Below, piece after piece: positions 1 through 7,382 of a stretch of DNA of 64,000 nucleotides; position 1 is the first letter of the stretch; each line of letters starts with the position of its first letter. The stretch covers positions 1 to 64,000 of the forward strand of contig PMBV01000034.1 in NCBI GenBank assembly GCA_003153055.1, given 5' to 3'. Both the position numbers and the translations under genes were made by a program. The stretch comes from Myxococcales bacterium (lineage in GTDB: Bacteria; Myxococcota; Myxococcia; Myxococcales; Myxococcaceae). The notes under the pieces are model-generated. The model worked only from the letters and a program-made list of their open reading frames with translations. It had not been told where the DNA came from and made no database searches.

Positions 1-298
1 TGAAGAGGGATGCCGTACACGAACCTTGTCAGCTCGAACTCGCGGACAGCGGAGGAGCATGATGTATCGTTGCCTTCGTGTGCGGAGACAGTCTCCCACA
101 TCACCATGCATGGCCCCCCTTTCTGGCGTTGATGGAGCGTCCTCCAGTCTCTCGACCAGTGCACGCACTTTCTCGCGCCTCGTGCGGCGGCCGCACAAGA
201 CTCGGGGAACCATTGGTCCGCTGATGCGCGGGTCGACTCGGCAGTTCTTCCCAGGCGCCCTGCGTCACTCCGCGGTTGGCAGAAGACGAATCCCTATC
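1..298. other. Intergenic stretch, no gene recognised
   Basis: This is the left edge of the window, downstream of the minus-strand riboflavin synthase gene. Frames are open on the plus strand, but they continue antisense through riboflavin synthase and have no family-like motif. I see no RNA gene, terminator or repeat here. A gene entering from the left could end in this stretch, but nothing supports one. Confidence 0.5.
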
Positions 299-940
299 TC
301 AGCCGAGCTTCCCGCCGAACCCAGCGGCCTCGAGCTGCTCGGCCGTCAGGGTACCCCCTCTAAGCCCCATGATCCTCGCGATGTACTTCCCGACGAGGTC
401 AGCCTCGAGGTTCACCCGCTCCCCCGCCCGCTTCACCCCCAGCGTGGTGCGCTGCTGCGTCTCGGGAATGAGCATCACCGAGAAGCGCCCGGGCTCCACC
501 TTCGTGACCGTCAGGCTCACTCCATCGATGCACACCGAGCCCTTCTCCACGAAGAACGGCGCCAGCGCCTCGGGCAGCGACACGGTCAACACCAGCGAGC
601 CACCCTCGGTACGAGTCGACTCCACCTGCCCCACCCCATCGACATGGCCCTGCACCCAGTGCCCTCCGAGGCGATCTCCCAACCTCATCGCCCGCTCGAG
701 GTTCACCGGAGTTCTCGGAGCCCAGCGGCCCAGCGTCGTGCGGCTCAACGTCTCCGGCGCGGCCTGCACCCGAAACGTGCTCCCGACAAACTCCACCACC
801 GTCAGGCACACACCATCACATGCAATCGACTCACCCAGCACCAAGTCGGCCGGAAAATGCGACGCCACCCAGACATCGGTCACCGCGCCCGGCTGCACGC
901 GTTCCACCAACCCCACATCAGCCACGAGCCCGGTGAACAT
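299..940 (-). CDS. ribE: Riboflavin synthase, alpha chain
   Basis: Riboflavin synthase catalyses the dismutation of two 6,7-dimethyl-8-ribityllumazine molecules to riboflavin plus a pyrimidinedione, the last step of riboflavin synthesis in the cytoplasm. The 213 residues fit the family length (about 200-220). The diagnostic N-terminus MFTGLV is present. The two-barrel internal duplication is visible: GESIACDGVCLTVVE near residues 37-50 is echoed by GSVCIDGVSLTVTKVE near residue 135. The start codon overlaps the stop of the upstream cyclic-nucleotide-binding gene by one base (TGATG), so the two are probably translated together. No ribD, ribBA or ribH lies nearby in the window, and no FMN riboswitch was seen upstream. 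Confidence 0.96.
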   Translation of the reverse strand: MFTGLVADVGLVERVQPGAVTDVWVASHFPADLVLGESIACDGVCLTVVEFVGSTFRVQAAPETLSRTTLGRWAPRTPVNLERAMRLGDRLGGHWVQGHVDGVGQVESTRTEGGSLVLTVSLPEALAPFFVEKGSVCIDGVSLTVTKVEPGRFSVMLIPETQQRTTLGVKRAGERVNLEADLVGKYIARIMGLRGGTLTAEQLEAAGFGGKLG

Positions 941-1464
941 CAGGCCTTCCCTTTTCGCTTGGGGGCCTTCTCCTTCCCCACGGGCTTGGGCGACGCGTCG
1001 TCGAGGAACTCCACGATGCGGCTGTCGGCCTTCCGCAGCCGCCGCGACAGCATGCTGCAGATGTTCTGCAGAATGATGACGTACGTGAAGTTGTCAGACT
1101 TGTAGAGGTGCCACAGGTCGAGGTTCGTCAGGCAGTACGTCACCGCGTTCTTCTTCACCACGCAGGTGGCGCTCCGAGGCTGCTGCTCGACCAGGGTCAT
1201 CTCTCCGAAGCACTCCCCTGGCCCCAGCTTCACGAAGGGCACCGGCGAGCCCTTCGAGCTCAGCCGGCTCACCTCGACCTCGCCCTCGCGGATGACGTAC
1301 ATCGTTCGCCCGAGGTCACCCTCGCTACAGATGGTCTCGCCCGCCTTCCACTTCTGCTCCTCGAGGAACTCGTAGAGCACCTCCAGGCTCGGGCCCTTCA
1401 AGTCACGGAAGACCGGCACGCTCCTCAAGAAAGCGGCCAACGATGCGTCACGCCGGGTGATCAT
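940..1464 (-). CDS. Cyclic nucleotide-binding domain protein
   Basis: About 174 residues, nearly all one cyclic nucleotide-binding (CNB) fold: FRDLKGPSLEVLYEFLEEQ starts the domain, GEVEVSRL is in the beta roll, and FGEMTLVEQQPRSATC is the phosphate-binding cassette with the usual Glu and Arg. There is no DNA-binding domain after it, only a Lys-rich tail, so it is a stand-alone sensor or adaptor rather than a CRP-type regulator. The ATG at 1464 is preferred over the in-frame TTG at 1500, because the longer N-terminus has no domain content and neither start has a convincing ribosome site. Its stop overlaps the riboflavin synthase start, so the two form an operon. The ligand (cAMP, cGMP or other) cannot be read from sequence. 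Confidence 0.85.
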   Translation of the reverse strand: MITRRDASLAAFLRSVPVFRDLKGPSLEVLYEFLEEQKWKAGETICSEGDLGRTMYVIREGEVEVSRLSSKGSPVPFVKLGPGECFGEMTLVEQQPRSATCVVKKNAVTYCLTNLDLWHLYKSDNFTYVIILQNICSMLSRRLRKADSRIVEFLDDASPKPVGKEKAPKRKGKA

Positions 1465-1519
1465 ACCCGGTAGATGACCAGGGCTCGGCTCCTCGCGCAA
1501 CGAAACAGATGCGCCACCT

Positions 1520-1969
1520 TCACGACCCGGTTCGCGTCGCCTCGAAGTCGAACCAGTACTTGCACACGCAGGCGTCGGCCTGGGGCGCGTAGTACGCGAT
1601 GGACATGGTGCCCCTGAACCGGGTGGCGTCGATGGTGACGGTGTCGAGGTGCAGGGTGAGGAAGTCGAGCAGGCACTCCTGCCCCCGCACCACGGTGACG
1701 TAGTTGGACACCGTCCCGTCGAGCGTCATCTCTTCGACGCTGGTGCGGTAGGTGCCCGCGAGTCGAGCCTCCGGCAGCGTGAACGCCATCGTCACCGAGT
1801 GGCCCGCCGTCACCAGCGTGCCGTCCCCCAGCACCGTCTGACCGTTCAACGCGCAGTCGTCGCGCAGCACCTGGGTCACCGTGAGGGCGTAGGCCCCGTC
1901 TTGCAGCACGTGAACGCGCCCGCACGAGAGGAGGAGTGTGGCCACGGACCATGCCCAAGCGCGATGCAT
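1520..1969 (-). CDS. Putative lipoprotein, unknown function
   Basis: 149 residues from the ATG at 1969. The N-terminus has a short hydrophobic segment ending in LLLSC, a plausible lipobox with the acylated Cys at about residue 16. The mature part is predicted to be beta-rich and has a CVCKYWFDFEA motif near the C-terminus; the Cys residues could form disulfides in the periplasm. The frame stays open far upstream, but that part lies antisense to the Nudix gene and is ignored. It is divergent from the Nudix gene, with about 54 bases between the starts. I do not recognise the family. Confidence 0.6.
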   Translation of the reverse strand: MHRAWAWSVATLLLSCGRVHVLQDGAYALTVTQVLRDDCALNGQTVLGDGTLVTAGHSVTMAFTLPEARLAGTYRTSVEEMTLDGTVSNYVTVVRGQECLLDFLTLHLDTVTIDATRFRGTMSIAYYAPQADACVCKYWFDFEATRTGS

Positions 1970-2023
1970 TCGGAGCCCACTGTAGCAATTGCGGCCCAAC
2001 AACGCCGAGCGTAAGAGTGAGCC

Positions 2024-2446
2024 ATGGCGGAGTTCTCGAATCCTACCCCCACCGTGGACTGCATCGTCGAGCTCCCGGGGGACCGCATCGTCTTGGTGAA
2101 GCGAAAGAATCCGCCCTTGGGGTGGGCGCTCCCGGGAGGCTTCGTCGACACCGGAGAGGCGCTCCACGCGGCCTGCGTTCGCGAGGTGCGGGAAGAGACG
2201 GGCCTCCACGTGGCCCTGAGCGAGCAGTTCTTCACCTACTCGGACCCCGCCAGAGACCCACGCAAGCACACCCTCTCGACCGTCTACATCGGGCAGGCCG
2301 AGGGCGAGCCTTTGGGTGCCGACGACGCCGCCGAAGCCCGCGCCTTTCACCTCGAGGCCATTCCCGCGCCGCTCTGCTTCGACCACGGCGTCATCGTGGC
2401 CGACTACCTGAAGTACAAACGCACTGGGCAGCGACGGAAGATTTAG
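2024..2446 (+). CDS. Nudix hydrolase
   Basis: 140 residues, typical for a small Nudix enzyme that hydrolyses nucleoside diphosphates linked to another moiety. The Nudix box is complete at residues 39-61: GGFVDTGEA followed by REVREETGL gives the G-x5-E-x7-REUxEExGU pattern with all metal-binding Glu residues. LVKRKNPPLGWALPGG just before it resembles ADP-ribose pyrophosphatase/MutT-like proteins, but the substrate cannot be assigned. It runs convergently into the hypothetical gene at 2453, with only six bases between stops. It lies divergently from the small lipoprotein at 1520-1969. Confidence 0.9.
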   Translation: MAEFSNPTPTVDCIVELPGDRIVLVKRKNPPLGWALPGGFVDTGEALHAACVREVREETGLHVALSEQFFTYSDPARDPRKHTLSTVYIGQAEGEPLGADDAAEARAFHLEAIPAPLCFDHGVIVADYLKYKRTGQRRKI

Positions 2447-2452
2447 ACGGGG

Positions 2453-3148
2453 TCAGCCTCCGAAGACGAAGGCCACTTCCTCGAGGTGGCTGTCGATGGA
2501 TTCAGGCATGGACTGGGCGAAGGTGTCGAGGCGGATCAGAGCGTTGACATTGGCATCGGAGGGTGTCGCCGCGCGGAGTCGGCGGGCGAAGGCGCGGTTC
2601 ACCTCGGCGGTGGCACGGTACTCCTCGGCCAGACCCTGGAGTGACCAATCGGAGTCGCCGCCGGCCTTGCCGATGAGGTACTGGCGCAGGAGGTACATCG
2701 AGGACGCCCGCACCAGCGTCTCGAGCTCGCTGGCGAAGGGCAGATGAAAGCGCACCATGGGGCCCATGCGACCGAGCACGGGGCAGCCGCTGGTCACCAT
2801 GTAGATGCCGAGCAGCGAGCTGAGCGCCGCCTGCATGGGGAGGTTGCTCTGCTCATACGCGCGCTCGGGCACGGTGACGCGCACGGAGACCCGATCATAC
2901 GAGAACGCGTCGGAGAAGCCGCGGACGACCTCCGAGAGGTATCGCGCCACCGGGCAGCAGGGCGTGGCTGCCTCGTCGAGCGAGCAGTTGGGGCACTTCT
3001 CGAACTTCAGCGCGGCCCACTCCGGCGGGTCGGCCGGCGGAGGTGACAGGTTCACCAACGTCTTCGGATCGAGCGCAATGCGGAAACTCACCTTCTTGGG
3101 CCCCGGCAAGGTGAGCTCGTAGCGAATGACGAAGGGCGACTCGGGCAT
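2453..3148 (-). CDS. Conserved-looking hypothetical protein with Cys cluster
   Basis: 231 residues with no signal peptide. A Cys-rich motif near residues 52-66, KCPNCSLDEAATPCCPVARY, could bind a metal or form a knuckle. The rest looks alpha/beta with a long helical C-terminal half ending in a Gly-Gly. The N-terminus (FVIRYELTLPGPKKVSFRIALD) resembles small bacterial DUF proteins of unknown role, but I cannot name the family with confidence. The ATG at 3148 begins a frame with normal coding content throughout. The region upstream carries a dispersed repeat (copy A). Confidence 0.65.
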   Translation of the reverse strand: MPESPFVIRYELTLPGPKKVSFRIALDPKTLVNLSPPPADPPEWAALKFEKCPNCSLDEAATPCCPVARYLSEVVRGFSDAFSYDRVSVRVTVPERAYEQSNLPMQAALSSLLGIYMVTSGCPVLGRMGPMVRFHLPFASELETLVRASSMYLLRQYLIGKAGGDSDWSLQGLAEEYRATAEVNRAFARRLRAATPSDANVNALIRLDTFAQSMPESIDSHLEEVAFVFGG

Positions 3149-3257
3149 TGTGCGGGCCAGAGACTACAACACAACGCCTCAGGAGCCATTCCGCGGCTCG
3201 GCAATGGGCAAGGACAGAGGCCGGCTGGCCCGGGGAGGGCGGCGGGTTCGAGGCCCA

Positions 3258-3385
3258 CGAATGGTACCATTGGTGACGTTGCTGGGGACCCTTGCCCCCT
3301 CCGGCCCTTGGTCGAGGGGCTGGTTGGGCCCGCCCCGGAGACCGGGCAAACACCCCGGCCGCCCTCACCGAGGCGCATCACTCCG
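3258..3385 (+). repeat. Dispersed repeat, copy A, with 12-bp palindrome
   Basis: Two blocks here recur on the opposite strand at 31635-31724. Block 1 (3258-3291) is 34 bp long and differs from the second copy at one base; it includes the perfect palindrome AATGGTACCATT at 3260-3271. Block 2 (3343-3385) matches roughly 36 of 43 positions. About 51 bases separate the blocks here, against 14 in copy B. Both copies sit between genes, which favours a small repeated element or the remnant of one over a coding duplication. The rest of the 3149-3547 gap shows no gene; a clear Shine-Dalgarno for the Pal-like gene is at 3536-3540. Confidence 0.6.
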
Positions 3386-3547
3386 TGGCCGAGCAAGCCC
3401 AAGCCGGTGTGGAAATTCTCACCACCTCAGAGACGCGACCGCGGAATTATTCCCCACCTGTCCAGGAATGGGGCAGCGATGCCATGGCCTTCGCGCAGGC
3501 CTGGCATTTGCACATCTGATGCATATACAACTATTGGAGGCACACCA

Positions 3548-4057
3548 ATGCGTCTCGCTCTCGTCTCGATCTCGGCCGTTCTCGGAGCCCTGGCATTCCC
3601 AAGTTGCGCGCACACCGCGCCGCCGAAGGAAGTAGCGGCTCCTTCAGAGGTATCACCCCCGGCGCCGGAGCCGAAGGTCGCGGCCCAGCCGGCCCAGGTG
3701 GACCCGGCCGCGGAGATCGAGGCGGCGCTCCGTGGGGCGACCGTGTTCTTCGACTTCGACCAGGCCCAGCTCAAGCCCGAGGGCATGGAGTCGCTCCAGC
3801 GGGTGGCGCGAGTGCTCCGAGGGCACCAGAGCACCATAGACATCGAGGGCAACTGCGACGAGCGAGGCACCGAGGAGTACAACCTCATGCTCGGCCAGCG
3901 CCGCGCGGAGATCGCCCGGAAGTACCTCGTCGACCTCGGGGTCAGCCCGTCACAGCTCAGCACCGTCAGCTACGGCGCGCTCCGCCCCGTCAACTCCGCG
4001 CACACCGAGGCGGCGTGGAACGAGAACCGGCGAGATGAGCTGCGCGCGTCACGCTAG
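3548..4057 (+). CDS. Pal/OmpA-family peptidoglycan-associated lipoprotein
   Basis: 169 residues. A signal peptide ends at a lipobox-like FPSC (acylated Cys at about residue 20), followed by a Pro/Ala-rich linker and a complete OmpA C-terminal domain. The domain has TVFFDFDQAQLKPEGMESL and then GNCDERGTEEYNLMLGQRRA, the classic Pal peptidoglycan-binding signature. It should sit on the inner face of the outer membrane and bind peptidoglycan. The ATG at 3548 is chosen because GGAGG at 3536-3540 lies seven bases upstream. No tolB or tolQRA is in the window, so it is probably an orphan Pal paralogue. Its stop overlaps the convergent MarR gene by four bases. Confidence 0.92.
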   Translation: MRLALVSISAVLGALAFPSCAHTAPPKEVAAPSEVSPPAPEPKVAAQPAQVDPAAEIEAALRGATVFFDFDQAQLKPEGMESLQRVARVLRGHQSTIDIEGNCDERGTEEYNLMLGQRRAEIARKYLVDLGVSPSQLSTVSYGALRPVNSAHTEAAWNENRRDELRASR

Positions 4058-4521
4058 AGTGCCTTCAGCTTCTCGGAGAGGTCCTCGGCGAGGTGACGCA
4101 GTAACACCTTGACCGCCTCGACGTCGGCTCGCTTCGACTTGGCGAGGAGGCGCTGCACCACGTGCTCGGTGGTCTCAGGGTTGGGTTTGGCCAAGGCGCG
4201 GCCTCGCGCGGTCAGGCCCAGTGAGACGCGTCGGTTGTCGTTCGGGTCGCGGTGCCGGGTGACGAGGGCCATCTTCGCCAGCCGAGTGAGCGACACCGAG
4301 ACCGTGCCGCGATCGAGGTGGAGGATGGTCGCGAGCTGACTCGCGGTCAGCCCCGGGTACTGCCCGATGCACCGAACGAAGAGTCGCTGCTGAGCGGTCA
4401 CCCCGAGGTCCCGCTTCATCTGCTGCGACATGCGCTCGAGCACGTGATTGAGGTGCCAGAGGTGCTGGAGGAAATCGAGGGGCGCCTCGAGAGGGATCTC
4501 GGAGGGAAGTGGGGCCTTCAT
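4054..4521 (-). CDS. MarR-family transcriptional regulator
   Basis: 155 residues, standard for MarR dimers. The winged helix-turn-helix is visible at about residues 60-105: LTASQLATILHLDRGTVSVS, then the wing LVTRHRDPNDNRRVSLGLT with the conserved DxRR-type arginines. N- and C-terminal helices would form the dimer interface. It follows the MoaD-MoaE gene on the same strand with a 61-base gap, so it may be the last gene of the peptidase/MoaDE/MarR operon or have its own promoter in that gap. The ligand and target are unknown. Confidence 0.9.
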   Translation of the reverse strand: MKAPLPSEIPLEAPLDFLQHLWHLNHVLERMSQQMKRDLGVTAQQRLFVRCIGQYPGLTASQLATILHLDRGTVSVSLTRLAKMALVTRHRDPNDNRRVSLGLTARGRALAKPNPETTEHVVQRLLAKSKRADVEAVKVLLRHLAEDLSEKLKAL

Positions 4522-4582
4522 GGTGAGGATTCCTCAAGGCTGAACAGACCATCAATCTCGCGGCGGTGAACGGAATATTCGT

Positions 4583-5269
4583 TCACGGCCCCAGGCCCAC
4601 CCAGACCTCGCCGTCCTCGGCGAATTCCTTCTTCCAGATGGGCACGTCTTGCTTCAGTCGATCGATGACGAATTCGCAGCCACGGAAGGCCTCCTTCCGA
4701 TGGGGCGCCGAGACCGCGATGACGACGGCCAACTCGCCGGGTGAAAGGGTTCCGACCCGGTGCACCACGGCCACCTCCACGCCCGGCCACTGGGCCTTCG
4801 CCTCGGCGGCGATCTCCCGGAGCTTCTTCTCGGCCATCGGCGCGTAGGCCTCGTACTCCAGCTTCGAGACCTTCTTGCCCTTCGACACGTCGCGCACCAC
4901 GCCGCTGAAGGTGACGAGCCCGCCTCGGCCGGTGGAGTCCACGGCTCGGACGACCTCGTCGAGGCTCAGCGGCTGGTCGACGACGCGGAACACCCCAACC
5001 GAGCCGCCAGCCACCGGAGGAATCAGCGCCAACTCGGCGCCCTGAGGGAGCACCGAGTCGAGCAGCGCGAACTCCTGGTTCACCGCCACCCTCACGTGGG
5101 GGATGAGCCCCTGGAGCAGCGGGAACCTCGCCACCAGCGCGTCGAGGGCCTGCTGCACGGTCGCCGAGGGCCCGAGCTCGAGCTGATGAGACGAGCACCC
5201 GGCGCGGTCGCGCGCGGCGGCGAAGAACCGAACCGAGACCTTGAGCGTGTCAGCCGAGCTTGATGCCAT
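4583..5269 (-). CDS. MoaD-MoaE fusion (molybdopterin synthase)
   Basis: 228 residues joining both molybdopterin synthase subunits, which insert two sulfurs into precursor Z to form molybdopterin. Residues 1-89 are MoaD-like (a ubiquitin-like beta-grasp) ending in PPVAGG, and residues from about 95 are MoaE-like with HRKEAF and VPIWKKE, the catalytic Lys region. The MoaD Gly-Gly at residues 88-89 must be a free C-terminus to carry thiocarboxylate; here it is internal, so processing after the second Gly is expected, as reported for the actinobacterial fusion MoaX. The gene overlaps the upstream M32 peptidase gene by 20 bases. No other moa or moe genes are in the window. Confidence 0.92.
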   Translation of the reverse strand: MASSSADTLKVSVRFFAAARDRAGCSSHQLELGPSATVQQALDALVARFPLLQGLIPHVRVAVNQEFALLDSVLPQGAELALIPPVAGGSVGVFRVVDQPLSLDEVVRAVDSTGRGGLVTFSGVVRDVSKGKKVSKLEYEAYAPMAEKKLREIAAEAKAQWPGVEVAVVHRVGTLSPGELAVVIAVSAPHRKEAFRGCEFVIDRLKQDVPIWKKEFAEDGEVWVGLGP

Positions 5270-6734
5270 AGAGCCCTGTGTACCGCGACTTCAGGGCCTC
5301 GATGAAGTCCTGGTCGGTGAGGCCGTGGCCGGTGACTCGCTCGACCAGCGCCTCGGCCTCGTAGCGGTAGCCTTGGCGGTGCACGTTGGCCCTGAGCCAG
5401 CCCGTCACGCCCGAGAGCTCGCCCCTCGAGAGCGCGTCCTCCACGTTGCCCAGGTCGCGCTCCAGTGCCTTCCACAGCGAGGCCGCGTAGAGGTTCCCCA
5501 CCGCGTACGTGGGGAAGTACCCCAGCTCGCCCCAGGCCCAGTGAATGTCCTGCAGCACGCCTTGGGTGGGCGAGGGAACCTCGAGGCCCAACAGCTCCTT
5601 CGTCTTGGCGTTCCAGGCACCTTCCAGATCCTTCGTCGACAGGGCCCCGCTCACCAGCGCCACCTCGAGCTCGGTGCGCAACACGATGTGGAGGTTGTAC
5701 GTCACCTCGTCGGCCTCCACTCGAATGAGGGTGCGCTCGACGCGGTTGACGTGCCGGAGGAAGGCCTGGAGCCCGACGTCCTCCAGCGCCTGAGGGAACC
5801 GGGCCCGGAGCAGGGGGAAGAAGTGAATCCAGAACGGTCGGCTCCGCCCCACGATGTTTTCCCAGAGGCGCGATTGGGACTCGTGGAGCCCCATGGACGG
5901 AGCCTGAGCCAGCGTGGTGCGGCTGTGCGCCGGGTCGAAGCCTTGCTCGTAGAGGCCGTGCCCGCCCTCGTGCAGCGCGCCGAAGATGGCCGGCAGGGGC
6001 GTCTCGGGGAAGAAGCGGTTGGTGAGCCGGACATCGGTCTGGTGCGTGCCTCCGGTGAAGGGGTGCACGCTCTTGTCTTGACGGCCGGCGGCACGGTCGA
6101 AGCCCATCGCATCGAGGAGCTCGAGGGTGAAGGCCCATTGGCCATCGAAGTCGAAGGCGCGGCCGGCGAAGGGCTCGGAGGGCTTGGGCAGCGCGTCGAG
6201 GCGCTCGACCATCGGGACCAGGTGGGCCTTGAGCTGCTCCAGCACGGGCATGAGGCGCCGGGTGCGGAGGCCGGGCTCGTAGCCCTCGAGCAGCGCGTCG
6301 TAGCGCTCGCCGTCGTGGCCCCAGGCATCGGCCTGCTCGCGGCGGAGGGACAGCAAGGTGGCCAGGTGGGGCTCGAAGATGGCGTAGCGAGCCTGGTCTC
6401 TCGCGTCTCGCCAGGCGGCGATGGCGTGCGACTGGGCCTCGGCGAGGGCCTTGACGAGGCGGGCGGGCAATTTCACCGCCCGGTCCCGCTCCTGGCGCAG
6501 CACCCGCGCCATGGCCCGCTCGTCGTCGGAGGTGGCGCCGGCCAGTTCGAGCCATTCGCCGAGGTGCGGGTCGACTAGGCGCTCGTGGTACAGGCCCTGG
6601 AGCGTGGCGAGCTGGGAGGCCCGGGCGGGCTGCGCCTTGGGCGGGAGATACGTCTCTTGATCCCACGTCGCCAACCCCAAGAGACCCGAGAGGTCCTTGA
6701 GCTCGTTCATTCGCCCCAGCAGACGCTCGTCCAT
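5250..6734 (-). CDS. M32 carboxypeptidase (carboxypeptidase Taq family)
   Basis: About 494 residues, the usual M32 length. It is a cytoplasmic zinc metallocarboxypeptidase that trims C-terminal residues. The zinc-binding HEGGH motif lies at about residues 255-259 (GALHEGGHGLYEQG), and the family motif HPFTGGTHQTDVRLT is about 30 residues before it. WDQETYLPP near the N-terminus is also typical. The ATG at 6734 is preferred to the GTG two codons upstream. It heads a minus-strand operon with the MoaD-MoaE fusion and probably the MarR gene. No functional link to molybdopterin is obvious. Confidence 0.94.
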   Translation of the reverse strand: MDERLLGRMNELKDLSGLLGLATWDQETYLPPKAQPARASQLATLQGLYHERLVDPHLGEWLELAGATSDDERAMARVLRQERDRAVKLPARLVKALAEAQSHAIAAWRDARDQARYAIFEPHLATLLSLRREQADAWGHDGERYDALLEGYEPGLRTRRLMPVLEQLKAHLVPMVERLDALPKPSEPFAGRAFDFDGQWAFTLELLDAMGFDRAAGRQDKSVHPFTGGTHQTDVRLTNRFFPETPLPAIFGALHEGGHGLYEQGFDPAHSRTTLAQAPSMGLHESQSRLWENIVGRSRPFWIHFFPLLRARFPQALEDVGLQAFLRHVNRVERTLIRVEADEVTYNLHIVLRTELEVALVSGALSTKDLEGAWNAKTKELLGLEVPSPTQGVLQDIHWAWGELGYFPTYAVGNLYAASLWKALERDLGNVEDALSRGELSGVTGWLRANVHRQGYRYEAEALVERVTGHGLTDQDFIEALKSRYTGLYGIKLG

Positions 6735-6814
6735 GGGCACACTGTATACGGTGCTGGGCCCGCGCCCTGCCCTTCCTTAGTTGCGCCGCCGGTCGCCCCG
6801 TGAAAGAGGTCCTC

Positions 6815-7357
6815 ATGGCCAACCAGCTGCTCACCTTCATGAACCGGGAGGACGAGGTGGCGTTCGCGCGGGTGCTCGAGCGCTTCGTCTTCGAGGTGTA
6901 CCCACGGAGAGTGCCTCCCGACTGGAAGACCTTCCGGGCCTGCGAGGCGACGATGGACCAGTTCCCCGAGGAGGACGTCTACCTCGTGGCCTCCGACATC
7001 GGACCGGCGCAGGTCGACAAGGTGAAGCGGGGGCCAGACAAGGGCTTCTGGCGCATCGACGAGGTGCGCTCGCCGGTCATCTTCTGGGAGCGATGTGTCG
7101 TCAACGAGGAGCAGGAGCTGGTCTCGGGCCAGCTGTGGGCCGAGCTCGACATCACCCAGCAGACGGGCCGGAAGAACGCCGCGCCAGACCTGTTCCGTAC
7201 CCGGTTCCTCGAGCTCGAGTCGTGGATGAAGAAGAACTTCCGCAAGAGCCACCCCAAGGGGTTTTGGGTTGGGCCGAAGACCGCGCGAGCGGTGAAGGAG
7301 GGCCTGGTGAAGCTGCGGGAGAACGCTCACTTCGGCCGAGAGGTCGTCGTCGTCTGA
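6815..7357 (+). CDS. Hypothetical protein, 180 residues
   Basis: A cytoplasmic-looking protein without signal or membrane segments, rich in charged and aromatic residues. N-terminal LLTFMNREDEVAFARVLERFVFEVYPRRVP resembles short bacterial proteins of unknown function, and the C-terminal half has RTRFLELESWMKKNFRKS and FWVGPKTARAVKEG. The ATG at 6815 is used because AGAGGT lies just upstream; an in-frame GTG at 6800 is the alternative. It is divergent from the M32 operon and convergent with the ATPase gene. I cannot assign a function. Confidence 0.7.
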   Translation: MANQLLTFMNREDEVAFARVLERFVFEVYPRRVPPDWKTFRACEATMDQFPEEDVYLVASDIGPAQVDKVKRGPDKGFWRIDEVRSPVIFWERCVVNEEQELVSGQLWAELDITQQTGRKNAAPDLFRTRFLELESWMKKNFRKSHPKGFWVGPKTARAVKEGLVKLRENAHFGREVVVV

Positions 7358-7382
7358 ATCGAGGGCAACGGACGCTGGATGC

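Noticed and set aside
1..298. FMN riboswitch near riboflavin synthase
   Set aside because: The gap lies downstream of ribE, not upstream, and no conserved RFN pattern was seen.
3541..3547. Sigma54-type promoter near the Pal-like gene (TGGCA...GC)
   Set aside because: GG and GC spacing does not match the -24/-12 consensus.
5241..6578. Plus-strand frame of 445 codons
   Set aside because: Antisense to the M32 peptidase with an intact HEGGH; no matching family.
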